NCBI RefSeq assembly: GCF_000526995.1
Contig: NZ_AZUI01000001.1
Span: 4,506,001 to 4,570,000, forward strand
Length of the DNA: 64,000 nucleotides
Reading direction: 5' to 3'
Source: Lacrimispora indolis DSM 755
GTDB lineage: Bacteria; Bacillota; Clostridia; Lachnospirales; Lachnospiraceae
Part shown: one piece after another, positions 17,047-25,426 of the stretch
Position numbering within the stretch: the stretch's first letter is position 1
Layout of the letters: the number at the start of each line of letters is the position of its first letter
Position numbers and translations under genes: made by a program
Notes under the pieces: model-generated
Told to the model about the DNA's origin: nothing
What the model saw: the letters and a program-made list of their open reading frames with translations, nothing else
The model's database searches: none

Positions 17047-18005
17047 AGATAACGTTAGCAGAACCTTTAAGTGTTCCCAAAGCTCTGATTGGAACATATG
17101 CAGAGAAGCTTGCCGCCCAGGGACATGATTTTTCCAGCTATGATACGGTAGCGGCCAGTGAGGAGAAGTTGATTGAGAGGAGCAAAGGAAGTGATATCGT
17201 AATAATCGCCAACCATCCCTATTCAGATACGGTGGTCCGGGCGGTACAGGAGCTAAAAATGATTGCAGTAGCCTTTACCGGCATTGACCATGTGGGGGTA
17301 CAGGCATGCCGGGAGCAGGGGGTGACGGTTTGCAATGCGGCAGGATATTCCAATCAGACGGTAGCGGAGCTGGTGATCGGCATGGCTGTCGCTGCTTTAC
17401 GGAACCTGCGAAAGGCTGACCAGCAGCTTCGGGCCGGCGGTACCAGTGCGGGCATCGGCGGAAAGGAGATCTGCGGCAGAACTGTGGGAATCGTTGGAGT
17501 TGGGCGGATCGGTCTGGTAACGGCGAAGCTGTTTCAGGCTTTTGGAGCAAAGGTGATTGCCTATGATCCTGCCTCACCGGAAATGGGTGAGCATTCGGGG
17601 ATTGTATATCAGTCTTTGGAGGAGGTGCTGTCTCGCAGTGATCTTGTATCTTTGCATCTTCCCCTTAATGAGAATACCAGAGGTTTTATAAATGAAGAAC
17701 GTCTGGCACTCATGAAGCGGGATGCAGTATTGATCAATTGCGCCAGGGGACCGATTGTGGATAACAATGCCCTGGCTGAGGCCTTAAACGGGGACCGGCT
17801 GGGCTATGCCTGTATTGACGTTTACGACGGAGAACCGCCGCTGGCTAAGGATTATCCGCTTCTTCATGCGAAGAATACCCTGCTTACTCCCCATCAGGCG
17901 TTTTTATCTGAGGAATCAATGGTGCGAAGGGCGGAGATCACCTTTGGCAATGTGGAGAAATACCTGGCCGGAACGCCTGAAAATGTATGTGTGTCATTAG
18001 GGTAA
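17043..18005 (+). CDS. D-isomer specific 2-hydroxyacid dehydrogenase
   Basis: NAD-dependent dehydrogenase of 320 residues. The cofactor motif is GIVGVGRIGLVTAKLF, and the catalytic set is visible as Arg in INCARGP, Glu in DVYDGEPP and His in TPHQAF. The start ATG overlaps the FAD gene's stop as ATGA; an open frame upstream is only a shadow of that gene. The family interconverts 2-oxoacids and D-2-hydroxyacids, and includes phosphoglycerate and glyoxylate reductases. As the last gene of a glycan operon it probably handles an acid derived from the released sugar. Substrate cannot be told. Confidence 0.9.
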   Translation: MKITLAEPLSVPKALIGTYAEKLAAQGHDFSSYDTVAASEEKLIERSKGSDIVIIANHPYSDTVVRAVQELKMIAVAFTGIDHVGVQACREQGVTVCNAAGYSNQTVAELVIGMAVAALRNLRKADQQLRAGGTSAGIGGKEICGRTVGIVGVGRIGLVTAKLFQAFGAKVIAYDPASPEMGEHSGIVYQSLEEVLSRSDLVSLHLPLNENTRGFINEERLALMKRDAVLINCARGPIVDNNALAEALNGDRLGYACIDVYDGEPPLAKDYPLLHAKNTLLTPHQAFLSEESMVRRAEITFGNVEKYLAGTPENVCVSLG

Positions 18006-18013
18006 GACAGAGG

Positions 18014-18061
18014 AGGCTGGAAGGAATCCCTGTATAGCAGTCTTATTCCTTGTCTCAGCCT
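18014..18061. terminator. inverted repeat between convergent operons
   Basis: AGGCTG with GGAAT, and ATTCC with CAGCCT, form an interrupted stem across the gap between two convergent genes. There is no clear T-run, so termination activity is uncertain. Confidence 0.4.
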
Positions 18062-19452
18062 GAATACTCCTGTATAGAATTCAACGACAGGATCAGATGG
18101 CGCTCTGCCAGGGGATATACTTTTTCAAAATCACATGTAATGATGCACACGGCGTTCCCTCTTCTGGCGATGCGCTGCAGGGATTTCTTCAGCATATATA
18201 AGGTATCATAATCAACATATTTTTCCGGATAAATGCAGAAGATGATTTTCTTTCGCAGAAACTCAAACCGGTATAAGTACATGGCCAGTTTTTCCTTTTT
18301 AGGCAGGTTCCTGCAGGAGGAGCGGGGTACAAACCCCTCTCCTTCATATTCTTTTAGGAAAGTCTGTTCCACATATTGCATTCTGGCGTGTTTTAAGATG
18401 CCCAGGGGACCGGCCAGCTTCCTGTAGCTGCCAATGCATATATTATCTCTGGTGGACAGTGTTTCGAAGATGCAGTCCTCTAAATCAAATCCGGCAAATA
18501 CAAAGGAAGAGCAATTCTCCCCTCTGACTGGTTTCCCATATACGCAGATGGAGCCGGATGTCAGATCCCGGGGATGGGATAGGAAGGCCAGCAGTTGGGA
18601 TGAGGCGTTCCGGAATAAGTCAAAGATGGCAACGATCCCGCCCTCATGAAGTTCAAAGCATATGTCCTTCAATGAACCGTAACAGAGCCCATCCGCTTTC
18701 ATTGCCACGACCCGGGAGGCGTGGGAAGAAGACCCTGTGTAAGCCAGGGGACGGCTGTACAGCTTTGAAATATCAATGGTATTCCTTTTTTCATTGTATA
18801 TCCACTTCACCATGCGGTGGTCGTCCATAAAGTAAATGCGGTCTGAGAAGATCTGAAGCTGGTATATGTCACAGGATGTTATAAGAAAGGAAACATTTTT
18901 TGTTTTCAGATACTGGTACATCCTTGTGAATTGCGGGTCCTGAAAAAAGGTCAGAGGAATGTCATCCAGGATGATCAGCCTGGCTCCAAGTATGTAAGCC
19001 TTCATTATCTCCACCAGACATTGCTCTGACCTTGTAAGATGGCCAATCTGTTCCTGGGGAGGAATTGCAAGCTTCATTTCCCTCATGTAATTCTGCGCCT
19101 CATGGAGGATAAGCTTTCGGTGCATGAGAAAGGCATTCTTCTTATGCCGCCGGATGATGAACACATTTTCCGCCACTGAAAGAGAGGGGATCAGGGAACT
19201 GTGCTTTTGTACCAAGGCAACGTGGGATGCCAGTTCCTGATGGGAAACCGGGGACTCCTCATAGTAGAATCTGCCGCTGTCCGGTAACTCCTGACCGGAC
19301 AGGATAAGGGAAAGAAGGGTTTTTCCGGAGTCATGAAGTCCCATGAGTCCAATGATTTCTCCCTTATACTGATACATAGTCAGATGGTCTAAAAGCATGG
19401 TATTGTCTTTGCGCAAACATAAATCCTGTATCCGGTACAGTTCCTCAGGCAT
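18055..19452 (-). CDS. degenerate RbsA-like tandem ABC protein
   Basis: A 465-residue protein with the two-domain layout of sugar ATPases such as RbsA/MglA, but with lost catalytic residues. Domain 1 keeps a P-loop variant (GLHDSGKT, about 38-45), but its signature is LTRSEQCL instead of LSxGEQQ, Walker B ends in LDDI with no catalytic Glu, and the H-loop His is replaced (ITSCD). In domain 2 the P-loop position reads IFDLFRNASSQLL, without Gly-Lys-Thr. It is third in a leftward operon after a response regulator and a soluble kinase, and its ATG (after GGAGG) overlaps the kinase stop. I infer a signalling or regulatory role rather than power for transport. Confidence 0.8.
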   Translation of the reverse strand: MPEELYRIQDLCLRKDNTMLLDHLTMYQYKGEIIGLMGLHDSGKTLLSLILSGQELPDSGRFYYEESPVSHQELASHVALVQKHSSLIPSLSVAENVFIIRRHKKNAFLMHRKLILHEAQNYMREMKLAIPPQEQIGHLTRSEQCLVEIMKAYILGARLIILDDIPLTFFQDPQFTRMYQYLKTKNVSFLITSCDIYQLQIFSDRIYFMDDHRMVKWIYNEKRNTIDISKLYSRPLAYTGSSSHASRVVAMKADGLCYGSLKDICFELHEGGIVAIFDLFRNASSQLLAFLSHPRDLTSGSICVYGKPVRGENCSSFVFAGFDLEDCIFETLSTRDNICIGSYRKLAGPLGILKHARMQYVEQTFLKEYEGEGFVPRSSCRNLPKKEKLAMYLYRFEFLRKKIIFCIYPEKYVDYDTLYMLKKSLQRIARRGNAVCIITCDFEKVYPLAERHLILSLNSIQEYSG

Positions 19453-20242
19453 AGGTATTTCCTCCGTTTTGAGAAAAGTCATCAGAATTCACGGAGATAT
19501 AGGGGATGTGAAGCTCCACATCAGTTCCCAGGGCAGGTGTGCTGGAAACATGGAGCCCGTAATCGTCTCCGAAGACCAGCTTCAGCCGCCGGTTTACGTT
19601 CCACAGAGCAATGCCGGTGCTCCTTTTGCCGTAATTTGGTGGGACATAGTACTCCTGATCCAGGGAACGGTTCAGCATCTTAAGGGAATTGGGATCTATC
19701 CCTTTTCCGTTATCAGATATGCGGATATTAATATGCTTTTTGGAAGGAATAACTTCTATGGTGATGACCCCTTGGTCTGCGGATTCCGTAAAGGCATGTA
19801 CAATGCTGTTTTCCACAATGGGCTGCAAGGTTAGCTTTGGAATCACTGCATCCATAATGCTGTTCCAGGCATCCGGCAGATCCACGTTCAGACAGAACCT
19901 GTCACGGAAGCGGTATTGCTGGATCTTCATATAATTGCTGATTACATTTATTTCATCGTTCAAAGTGGCAAAGTCGCTTTTCGTGCTGATGCTGTAGCGG
20001 AAGAAGTTAGACAGGGCATAGGTAATATCCGCTATCTCCCTCATATCGCTTAGTACGGCCTGGGCGCGGATGCATTCCAGGGCATTATACAGAAAATGCG
20101 GGTTTATCTGATTTTGCAGGGTCAGGAGTTCGGTCTGTTTCTTTAAGATTTCATTTTCATAGTAACGCGCATTATCCCGGACGGCCTTCTGGCTGTGTTC
20201 CTCTAAGAGCTTTTGTAATTTCTTTTCTGTTAAGAGCTTCAT
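19445..20242 (-). CDS. soluble LytS/YesM-type histidine kinase without sensor domain
   Basis: A 265-residue kinase. After a short coiled-coil-like N-terminus (to about 40) comes the His_kinase motif QINPHFLYNALE with phosphoacceptor His49, then a HATPase_c domain (N-box LQPIVENSIVHAF, G1 ISDNGKGID, and the later GIALWNVNRRLKLVFG). YesM proteins normally have two membrane segments and an extracellular sensor; none is present here. The ATG chosen follows AAAGGGAAAG just after the regulator's stop; an upstream in-frame stretch lies inside that gene. Input must therefore come from a partner, perhaps the ABC-like protein encoded next. Length of about 265 residues is less than half of typical YesM kinases. 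Confidence 0.85.
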   Translation of the reverse strand: MKLLTEKKLQKLLEEHSQKAVRDNARYYENEILKKQTELLTLQNQINPHFLYNALECIRAQAVLSDMREIADITYALSNFFRYSISTKSDFATLNDEINVISNYMKIQQYRFRDRFCLNVDLPDAWNSIMDAVIPKLTLQPIVENSIVHAFTESADQGVITIEVIPSKKHINIRISDNGKGIDPNSLKMLNRSLDQEYYVPPNYGKRSTGIALWNVNRRLKLVFGDDYGLHVSSTPALGTDVELHIPYISVNSDDFSQNGGNTYA

Positions 20243-20264
20243 ATTCTTTCTTTCCCTTTGCATG

Positions 20265-21860
20265 TCAACTGTATATTTTTCGGTAATCTTTCGGCGTGAT
20301 GCCAACGTATTTTTTAAATAGCTTGCTGAAATAACGGGCATCCTGAAAGCCTGTGGAATATGCGATCTCATTGATGGACAAATTAGAGCCCTTTAAGAGC
20401 TCTCTGGCCTGACCGATCCGGTATGAATTTAAATAGTCCACGAAATTCTCACCGGTCTCCTTTTTAAAGATATTGGAAAGGTAGGCCGGATTTAAGGTTA
20501 CTAATAGCGCTGCATCCTCCAGCCGGATCGGATCCTTATAATGTTCTTCAATGTATTTAAGTACCATACGGATGGGGCGGGTATTCTGAGCCTGGACGGC
20601 CTTGTGGATATTTTCAAATATGTAGGACACAGGTTCCGATACGGCAGCCTTTAAGGAATCTAAGGACAATGCGTTTTCTATGGCGTAGTGAATCTGGCCG
20701 GATAAGTAGTCAAGCGGCAGCTCTTCCTGGTCCAAAGATAAGTCCATGCGTACAAGCACCCGGCATATCTCCCCCAGCATGTCAATGATATCAAACAGTG
20801 GAAAAAGGTTCTTTGGCCTGAAAAACAACTGATTTAATGTAGCCATGAAATCCGTGATATTTACGGATTCAATGGCCTTTTTGAATTGCTGTAAATATAA
20901 ACCTTTTTCCACTTCTGTAAGATATGGAACCGGAGGCAGCTTCTTCCAGTACAGGATCTGGCCGCAGCCCGACAGTATGCGGTAATAGGCAGCATCCATT
21001 GCGTCCTTATTGGACTGTCCGAAGGAAGAGATCTTATCATAGGAATCCCCGACACCCACAGTTATCTTAAGTCCGGCAAATAAGTCCAGGAGATTACAGG
21101 CCTTCTGGTAAAATTCCTTAAGATGGTCAGAAAAGGATACGGCCTCCTGCCGGGGATAATTGATGCCGAGATAGATCGCGGTGCCTTCCATACAGGAAAG
21201 AACCTGGAAACAGAAGCCTTCAAATTCCTCGTGGAACATGGAGATCAGCTTTTTGTTTAAAGAACCGATATTGTCCAGATTATCCGCACTCTGGTTGACA
21301 AAGTCCAGCTTGAGGCAGAGGATACAGAACAGTCCTGGTTTAAAGTCTATGCCATATTCACCGATGACCTGCTCCAGAGGGACAGCAGGGTCCTGGATTT
21401 CCCATATAATACGCTTTAGGAAAAAGGATCTGCCGGGATGCTCTGTGTGGATGGCAGGCATAACCTCGCCTGCAGCCTGGGACTGATGGCTATTCAATTC
21501 TTCCATGATTTTCTTAAGGGCCTGGTTCAGTTCGTTTTCATTGATGGGTTTTAAAATATAGTCATCAACCGAATATTTCAAGGCGTTGTGGGCGTATTCA
21601 AACTGTTTATAGCCGCTTACAATGATGAAGCGGCAGGGAATATTTAAATATCGTGTCTGGCGGATCAGCTCAATGCCGTCCATAACAGGCATGCTGATGT
21701 CCGTAATCACGATGGCAGGGCGTATTTCCTGAATCTGCCCAAACAGCTCCTGACCGTTGTGGGCGCAGCCGGCAAATTCCAGCTGCAGCTCATCCCATAG
21801 GATCATCTTTTTGATCAGCTCGCAGATCAGGAATTCATCGTCAGCTATGAGCACCTTCAT
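20265..21860 (-). CDS. response regulator with AraC-type DNA-binding domain
   Basis: A 531-residue YesN-like regulator. Receiver domain: IADDEF, phosphoacceptor Asp54 (IVITDISMPVMDG) and Lys in YILKPINE. A middle region of about 280 residues separates it from two C-terminal helix-turn-helix units (RLEDAALLVTLNPAYLSNIF and LSINEIAYSTGFQDARYFSKLF), ending in YVGITPKDYRK, the AraC family signature. A GTG 15 bases upstream, close to AAGGGG, is an alternative start. It is the first gene of the operon and pairs with the soluble kinase. It likely controls the divergent glycan operon and, through the inverted repeat overlapping its own promoter, perhaps itself. Confidence 0.9.
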   Translation of the reverse strand: MKVLIADDEFLICELIKKMILWDELQLEFAGCAHNGQELFGQIQEIRPAIVITDISMPVMDGIELIRQTRYLNIPCRFIIVSGYKQFEYAHNALKYSVDDYILKPINENELNQALKKIMEELNSHQSQAAGEVMPAIHTEHPGRSFFLKRIIWEIQDPAVPLEQVIGEYGIDFKPGLFCILCLKLDFVNQSADNLDNIGSLNKKLISMFHEEFEGFCFQVLSCMEGTAIYLGINYPRQEAVSFSDHLKEFYQKACNLLDLFAGLKITVGVGDSYDKISSFGQSNKDAMDAAYYRILSGCGQILYWKKLPPVPYLTEVEKGLYLQQFKKAIESVNITDFMATLNQLFFRPKNLFPLFDIIDMLGEICRVLVRMDLSLDQEELPLDYLSGQIHYAIENALSLDSLKAAVSEPVSYIFENIHKAVQAQNTRPIRMVLKYIEEHYKDPIRLEDAALLVTLNPAYLSNIFKKETGENFVDYLNSYRIGQARELLKGSNLSINEIAYSTGFQDARYFSKLFKKYVGITPKDYRKIYS

Positions 21861-21915
21861 TCTTTCACTTATCACAGGACCCCTTCTTTCTCTTATTAAT
21901 TTGTCATTAATATTG

Positions 21916-21946
21916 TTTAGCAGAAGTTGCATTTTCTTCTGCTAAA
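21916..21946. repeat. perfect 11-bp inverted repeat in the regulator's leader
   Basis: TTTAGCAGAAG and CTTCTGCTAAA are separated by nine bases. On the leftward transcript the repeat lies about 55 bases before the response-regulator start and would form a hairpin. There is no T-run after it. It may be an operator or an mRNA hairpin. Confidence 0.6.
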
Positions 21947-21974
21947 AGGCGGATGCGTTACCGCCGTAAATCTG

Positions 21975-22005
21975 ATTAAGAGAACATGATTTTTGTTCTC
22001 TTAAT
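21975..22005. promoter_or_regulatory. perfect 12-bp inverted repeat overlapping the regulator promoter
   Basis: ATTAAGAGAACA and TGTTCTCTTAAT flank seven bases. Three bases overlap the -10 element of the leftward promoter and the rest covers its expected start point. This is a usual position for a repressor or autoregulatory operator. Confidence 0.65.
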
Positions 22006-22031
22006 ATAGCATACCAAAATGGCAGTGTAAA
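22003..22031 (-). promoter_or_regulatory. promoter of the leftward regulator operon
   Basis: On the minus strand TTTACA and TATATT are 17 bases apart. The transcript would start around 21996 inside the 12-bp inverted repeat. The gene-free region 21861-22194 holds this promoter, two inverted repeats and the divergent promoter at 22116-22144; I see nothing else in it. Confidence 0.65.
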
Positions 22032-22115
22032 TGGTGGAATTAGTAAAAATGCATAAAAAATATGCTGTAATCATACAAAAATAGAAATATTACACATATT
22101 CTAAAAAACGGTGCA

Positions 22116-22144
22116 TTGAAAAAAGACCGAAAGAATCTTATGAT
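22116..22144 (+). promoter_or_regulatory. promoter of the second sugar ABC operon
   Basis: TTGAAA and TATGAT are 17 bases apart, with the binding-protein ATG 51 bases after the -10. Confidence 0.65.
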
Positions 22145-22194
22145 AAGTTCCATCAAACACCTGTGAACAGGTTGATCGAGAAAGGAGAAGGAGT

Positions 22195-23556
22195 ATGAAC
22201 AAACAGATTCTTGCATGTATATTGGCGGCGGCTATGGCAGCAGGAGCCCTTGCAGGATGCGGCGGAACTTCCCAAAGCGGCGCAGCAGCGGGTGAAACGA
22301 CAGCTTCAAAGGAATCCGATGGGGGAGCGGAGAGCCAGGGAGGGGAGGCAAAGACCGGGGAGAATATCACCCTTACCCTGTGGCATATTGAAAATGACGC
22401 CAAACGGCAGGAGGTAGTGAAACGTTGTATTGAAAGATTTGAGGCAAGCCATCCCAATGTGAAAGTGGAACAGGTGCCAATGGAGAACGACCCTTATAAG
22501 ACCAAGCTTACCACCGCCATGGCAGCCGGACAGGAGCCGGATATATTCATCTCCTGGGGCGGCGGATGGCTCCAGTCCTTTGTGGAAGAGGGAAAGGTGC
22601 TTGATATTGATGAGGACGTGAGAAAAATCTCTGACATCTACCACGAATCAGCCCTGTCTCTTTTCGAGCTTGAGGGGAAATACTGGGCAGTGCCCTTCCG
22701 GGCAGGGGCGGCTCCTGTGTACTATAATACCGAGATTTATAAGGAGCTGGGACTTAAGGTTCCGGAGACGGTAGAAGAGCTTGAGGCCAATTGTGAAGTT
22801 ATTAAGGAACATGGCATCATTCCCTTTGCTGAGGGCAATTCCAGCCAGTGGCCGGGTGCGCTTACCTTTATATGGCTGTCCCTTAGAGAGGGAGGCTCCC
22901 AGACATTCCTTGATGCCTATAACCGTACCGGCAATGCAACGTTTGAGGACGAGAGCTTTATTAAAGCCGGACAGAGGATCCAGGATTGGGTGAAGAAAGG
23001 ATATTACCCCGAAGGCCTCAATGGTATCAATTATGATACCGGAGGATCCAGAATGCTGTTTTACAGCGGTCAGGCAGCTCACATTGTACAGACCAACAGT
23101 TTCGTCTCCAACTGTAAGTCTGAAAAACCGGATTTCTACGAAAATAATCTGGGGTTGTTCAATTACCCGGTAATAGAAGGCGGAAAAGGGAAGGCAGACG
23201 AGATCTTAGGAGGCGGAAACGGATATTCCATCTCAGCTTCCTGTAAAAATCCCAAAGAAGCCATGGAACTGATAAAAGTCCTGACAGATCAGGAATATGC
23301 CCAGGATATGTCTGATACCGCAGGCATCCTTACCGGAATAAAGGGTGTGGAAATCAAGGACAGCAAGCTGCAGCAGATGGAGGAGCTTCTGGTTCATGCC
23401 TCCTATATGCAGAACTTCTACGACCAGTTCCTGCCGACAGAGCTTGGAAACTTACATAAGCAGACCACCTACGACCTCTTTGGACTCACCACCACGCCAG
23501 AGCAGGCGGCCGCTGACATGGAAGCGCTGGCACAGAAGGATCTGGTTAAGAAATAA
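22195..23556 (+). CDS. sugar ABC transporter substrate-binding lipoprotein
   Basis: A 453-residue MalE/UgpB-type lipoprotein. The lipobox is LAGC (Cys22), followed by a Ser/Gly/Ala-rich linker. The mature part begins TLTLWHIENDAKR and has the family phrases TAMAAGQEPDIFISWGGGW and YWAVPFRAGAAPVYYNTEIY. The ribosome site is GAAAGGAGAAGG. It heads an operon with two permeases and two glycosidases and lies divergent to a two-component system, the usual arrangement when the system controls sugar uptake. Cargo is probably an oligosaccharide that the GH3 and GH5 enzymes downstream can cut. Confidence 0.92.
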   Translation: MNKQILACILAAAMAAGALAGCGGTSQSGAAAGETTASKESDGGAESQGGEAKTGENITLTLWHIENDAKRQEVVKRCIERFEASHPNVKVEQVPMENDPYKTKLTTAMAAGQEPDIFISWGGGWLQSFVEEGKVLDIDEDVRKISDIYHESALSLFELEGKYWAVPFRAGAAPVYYNTEIYKELGLKVPETVEELEANCEVIKEHGIIPFAEGNSSQWPGALTFIWLSLREGGSQTFLDAYNRTGNATFEDESFIKAGQRIQDWVKKGYYPEGLNGINYDTGGSRMLFYSGQAAHIVQTNSFVSNCKSEKPDFYENNLGLFNYPVIEGGKGKADEILGGGNGYSISASCKNPKEAMELIKVLTDQEYAQDMSDTAGILTGIKGVEIKDSKLQQMEELLVHASYMQNFYDQFLPTELGNLHKQTTYDLFGLTTTPEQAAADMEALAQKDLVKK

Positions 23557-23573
23557 TACATGACATGGTAGGA

Positions 23574-23612
23574 GAGGGTGTTGCATGGCAGAATGCATGT
23601 TGCAACGCCCTC
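23574..23612 (+). terminator. intercistronic hairpin after the binding-protein gene
   Basis: GAGGGTGTTGCA at 23574-23585 pairs with TGCAACGCCCTC at 23601-23612 (one G-U pair). There is no T-run, so it is more likely an mRNA-stabilising or attenuating hairpin than a full terminator, as in the first ABC operon. Confidence 0.65.
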
Positions 23613-23647
23613 ATTCCGGATCGTCCTCTGTGAGAAGGAGTGATTAT

Positions 23648-24520
23648 ATGAGCAAACGAAATAAACATATTGGGATCATAACGCTGTTCGTGCTCCCGGC
23701 CCTGCTGTTTTACGGAACATTTAACGTAGTGGGAATCGTCAGGACATTCATCTACAGCTTTATGGACTGGAAGGGGATCAGCGCCAACAGGACTTTTGCA
23801 GGATTTGGGAATTACATCGAGCTGTTCGGAGATTCTTTGTTCTGGAATGCTATGATGAACAACGTAATCCTGGTCATTGTCTCCGTGGCTGTCCAGCTCC
23901 CCGGAGCCCTTCTCTTAGCCCTGCTGATCAATCAGGAGCTTAAGGGAACAAGGTTTTTCCGTACGGTGTTTTTTATGCCGATGCTTCTGTCCACGGTTGC
24001 AACCGGTATTATGTGGATTCTGTTTTATGATCCCTATTTTGGCCTGATAGCCAGTCTTATGCAGAAGTTGGGCTTAAAAAGCATTGCTTTTCTGGAAGGG
24101 AGATCATCCATGCCTTCCATTCTGTTCGTCATATGCTGGCAGTTCATTCCCTTCTATATGATTATATTAAAGGCGGGACTGACCAATATCCCGACGGACA
24201 TTTACGAGGCGGCCAGGATCGACGGGGCAAATGGGAAGCAGTGTTTCTGGAAAATCACCCTTCCGCTGCTTGTACCGACCCTTCGCTCAGCAGCGGTTCT
24301 GCAGCTGGTGGGGTCTTTAAAATACTTTGACTTATTCTATGTCATGATGGGCGGCGCGCCCAACAGAGCAACAGAGCTGATGGCCACCTACATGTACAAG
24401 AAAGGGTTTACGGAATTCCGCATGGGATATGCCAGCGCCATTGCTGCCAGCATGTTCATTCTGTGTTTTGCCATAGCATGTTTGTTCCTTTATATTACGA
24501 GAGATAAGGAGGCGGCATAA
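23648..24520 (+). CDS. sugar ABC transporter permease, MalF/UgpA-like
   Basis: First membrane subunit, 290 residues with about six membrane segments. The ATPase-docking EAA loop is IYEAARIDGANGKQCFWKITLPLL. The start ATG follows GAAGGAG at good spacing; an in-frame ATG 63 bases earlier lies within the intercistronic hairpin and is less likely. The pore partner follows one base after its stop. Confidence 0.92.
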   Translation: MSKRNKHIGIITLFVLPALLFYGTFNVVGIVRTFIYSFMDWKGISANRTFAGFGNYIELFGDSLFWNAMMNNVILVIVSVAVQLPGALLLALLINQELKGTRFFRTVFFMPMLLSTVATGIMWILFYDPYFGLIASLMQKLGLKSIAFLEGRSSMPSILFVICWQFIPFYMIILKAGLTNIPTDIYEAARIDGANGKQCFWKITLPLLVPTLRSAAVLQLVGSLKYFDLFYVMMGGAPNRATELMATYMYKKGFTEFRMGYASAIAASMFILCFAIACLFLYITRDKEAA

Positions 24521-24521
24521 T

Positions 24522-25355
24522 ATGGGCGTGTTGTTAAAAAGAAAAATAAAGAATGCCATTCTCTATGCAATCAGCATCGTTATTGCACTGATTACAGGAT
24601 TTCCCTTTGTGTTTCTGGTCATCAACAGTTTTAAAGGCATGGGGGAATACTTAACCAATATCTGGAGACTGCCCAAAGAGCCGTTTTTCGGAAATTACCA
24701 GTTGGTTCTGAAACCGGATTTTCTCCGGTACTTCCTAAACAGCGTTATGGTGTCGGGAGTCAGTGTTTTCATCATTGTGGTCGTATCGTCCATGATTTCC
24801 TTCACCTTTGCGAGGCTTAAATACAGAGGGAGAAATCTGCTTTACTTTGCCATTATCGCAGGAATGATGATCCCGGTACATACGACACTGATCCCCACAT
24901 TCACGCTTTTAAGCAGCATCGGTCTGACGGATACTTTAACCGGCCTGGTGGGGCCTTATGTCAGTTATAACATTCCCATTGCCGTTTTCATATTGACTCA
25001 GTTTTTCCGGGAGATACCAAAGGAGCTGGAGGAAGCGGCCATCATTGACGGCTGCAGCATTGTGGGAACCTTTAAGAATATCATACTTCCGCTGTCTGGT
25101 CCGGCTATCTCCACAATCGTGGTGTATACATTTTTGAACATCTGGAATGAATTCATTAATGCCAACGTGCTGATCAACAGCACAGGAAAGAAGACCCTGC
25201 CCTTAGGGATCCGGGAATTCTACGGCATGCAGTCTGTGAATATACCGGCAGTGCTTACCGCTATCCTGATCGGATCGCTTCCGGTCATCCTTTTGTACTT
25301 CTTTGCACAGGAAAAGGTAGTTAACGGACTGACCCAGGGAGCGGTTAAAGGCTGA
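24522..25355 (+). CDS. sugar ABC transporter permease, MalG/UgpE-like
   Basis: Second membrane subunit of the same importer, 277 residues. It shows six hydrophobic segments, the EAA loop ELEEAAIIDGCSIVGTFKNIILPL and the family ending KVVNGLTQGAVKG. It begins one base after the preceding stop, with AAGGAGG inside the end of that gene, so translation is probably coupled. As in the other CUT1 operon, no ATPase gene is present nearby, and a shared MsmX-like ATPase elsewhere in the genome is expected. Confidence 0.92.
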   Translation: MGVLLKRKIKNAILYAISIVIALITGFPFVFLVINSFKGMGEYLTNIWRLPKEPFFGNYQLVLKPDFLRYFLNSVMVSGVSVFIIVVVSSMISFTFARLKYRGRNLLYFAIIAGMMIPVHTTLIPTFTLLSSIGLTDTLTGLVGPYVSYNIPIAVFILTQFFREIPKELEEAAIIDGCSIVGTFKNIILPLSGPAISTIVVYTFLNIWNEFINANVLINSTGKKTLPLGIREFYGMQSVNIPAVLTAILIGSLPVILLYFFAQEKVVNGLTQGAVKG

Positions 25356-25426
25356 GTGAGCCTGGAAGGGACATATATAAGGAACAGAACGAATGGGATA
25401 GATCGTAAGAGAGGAGAGGATTTGAT

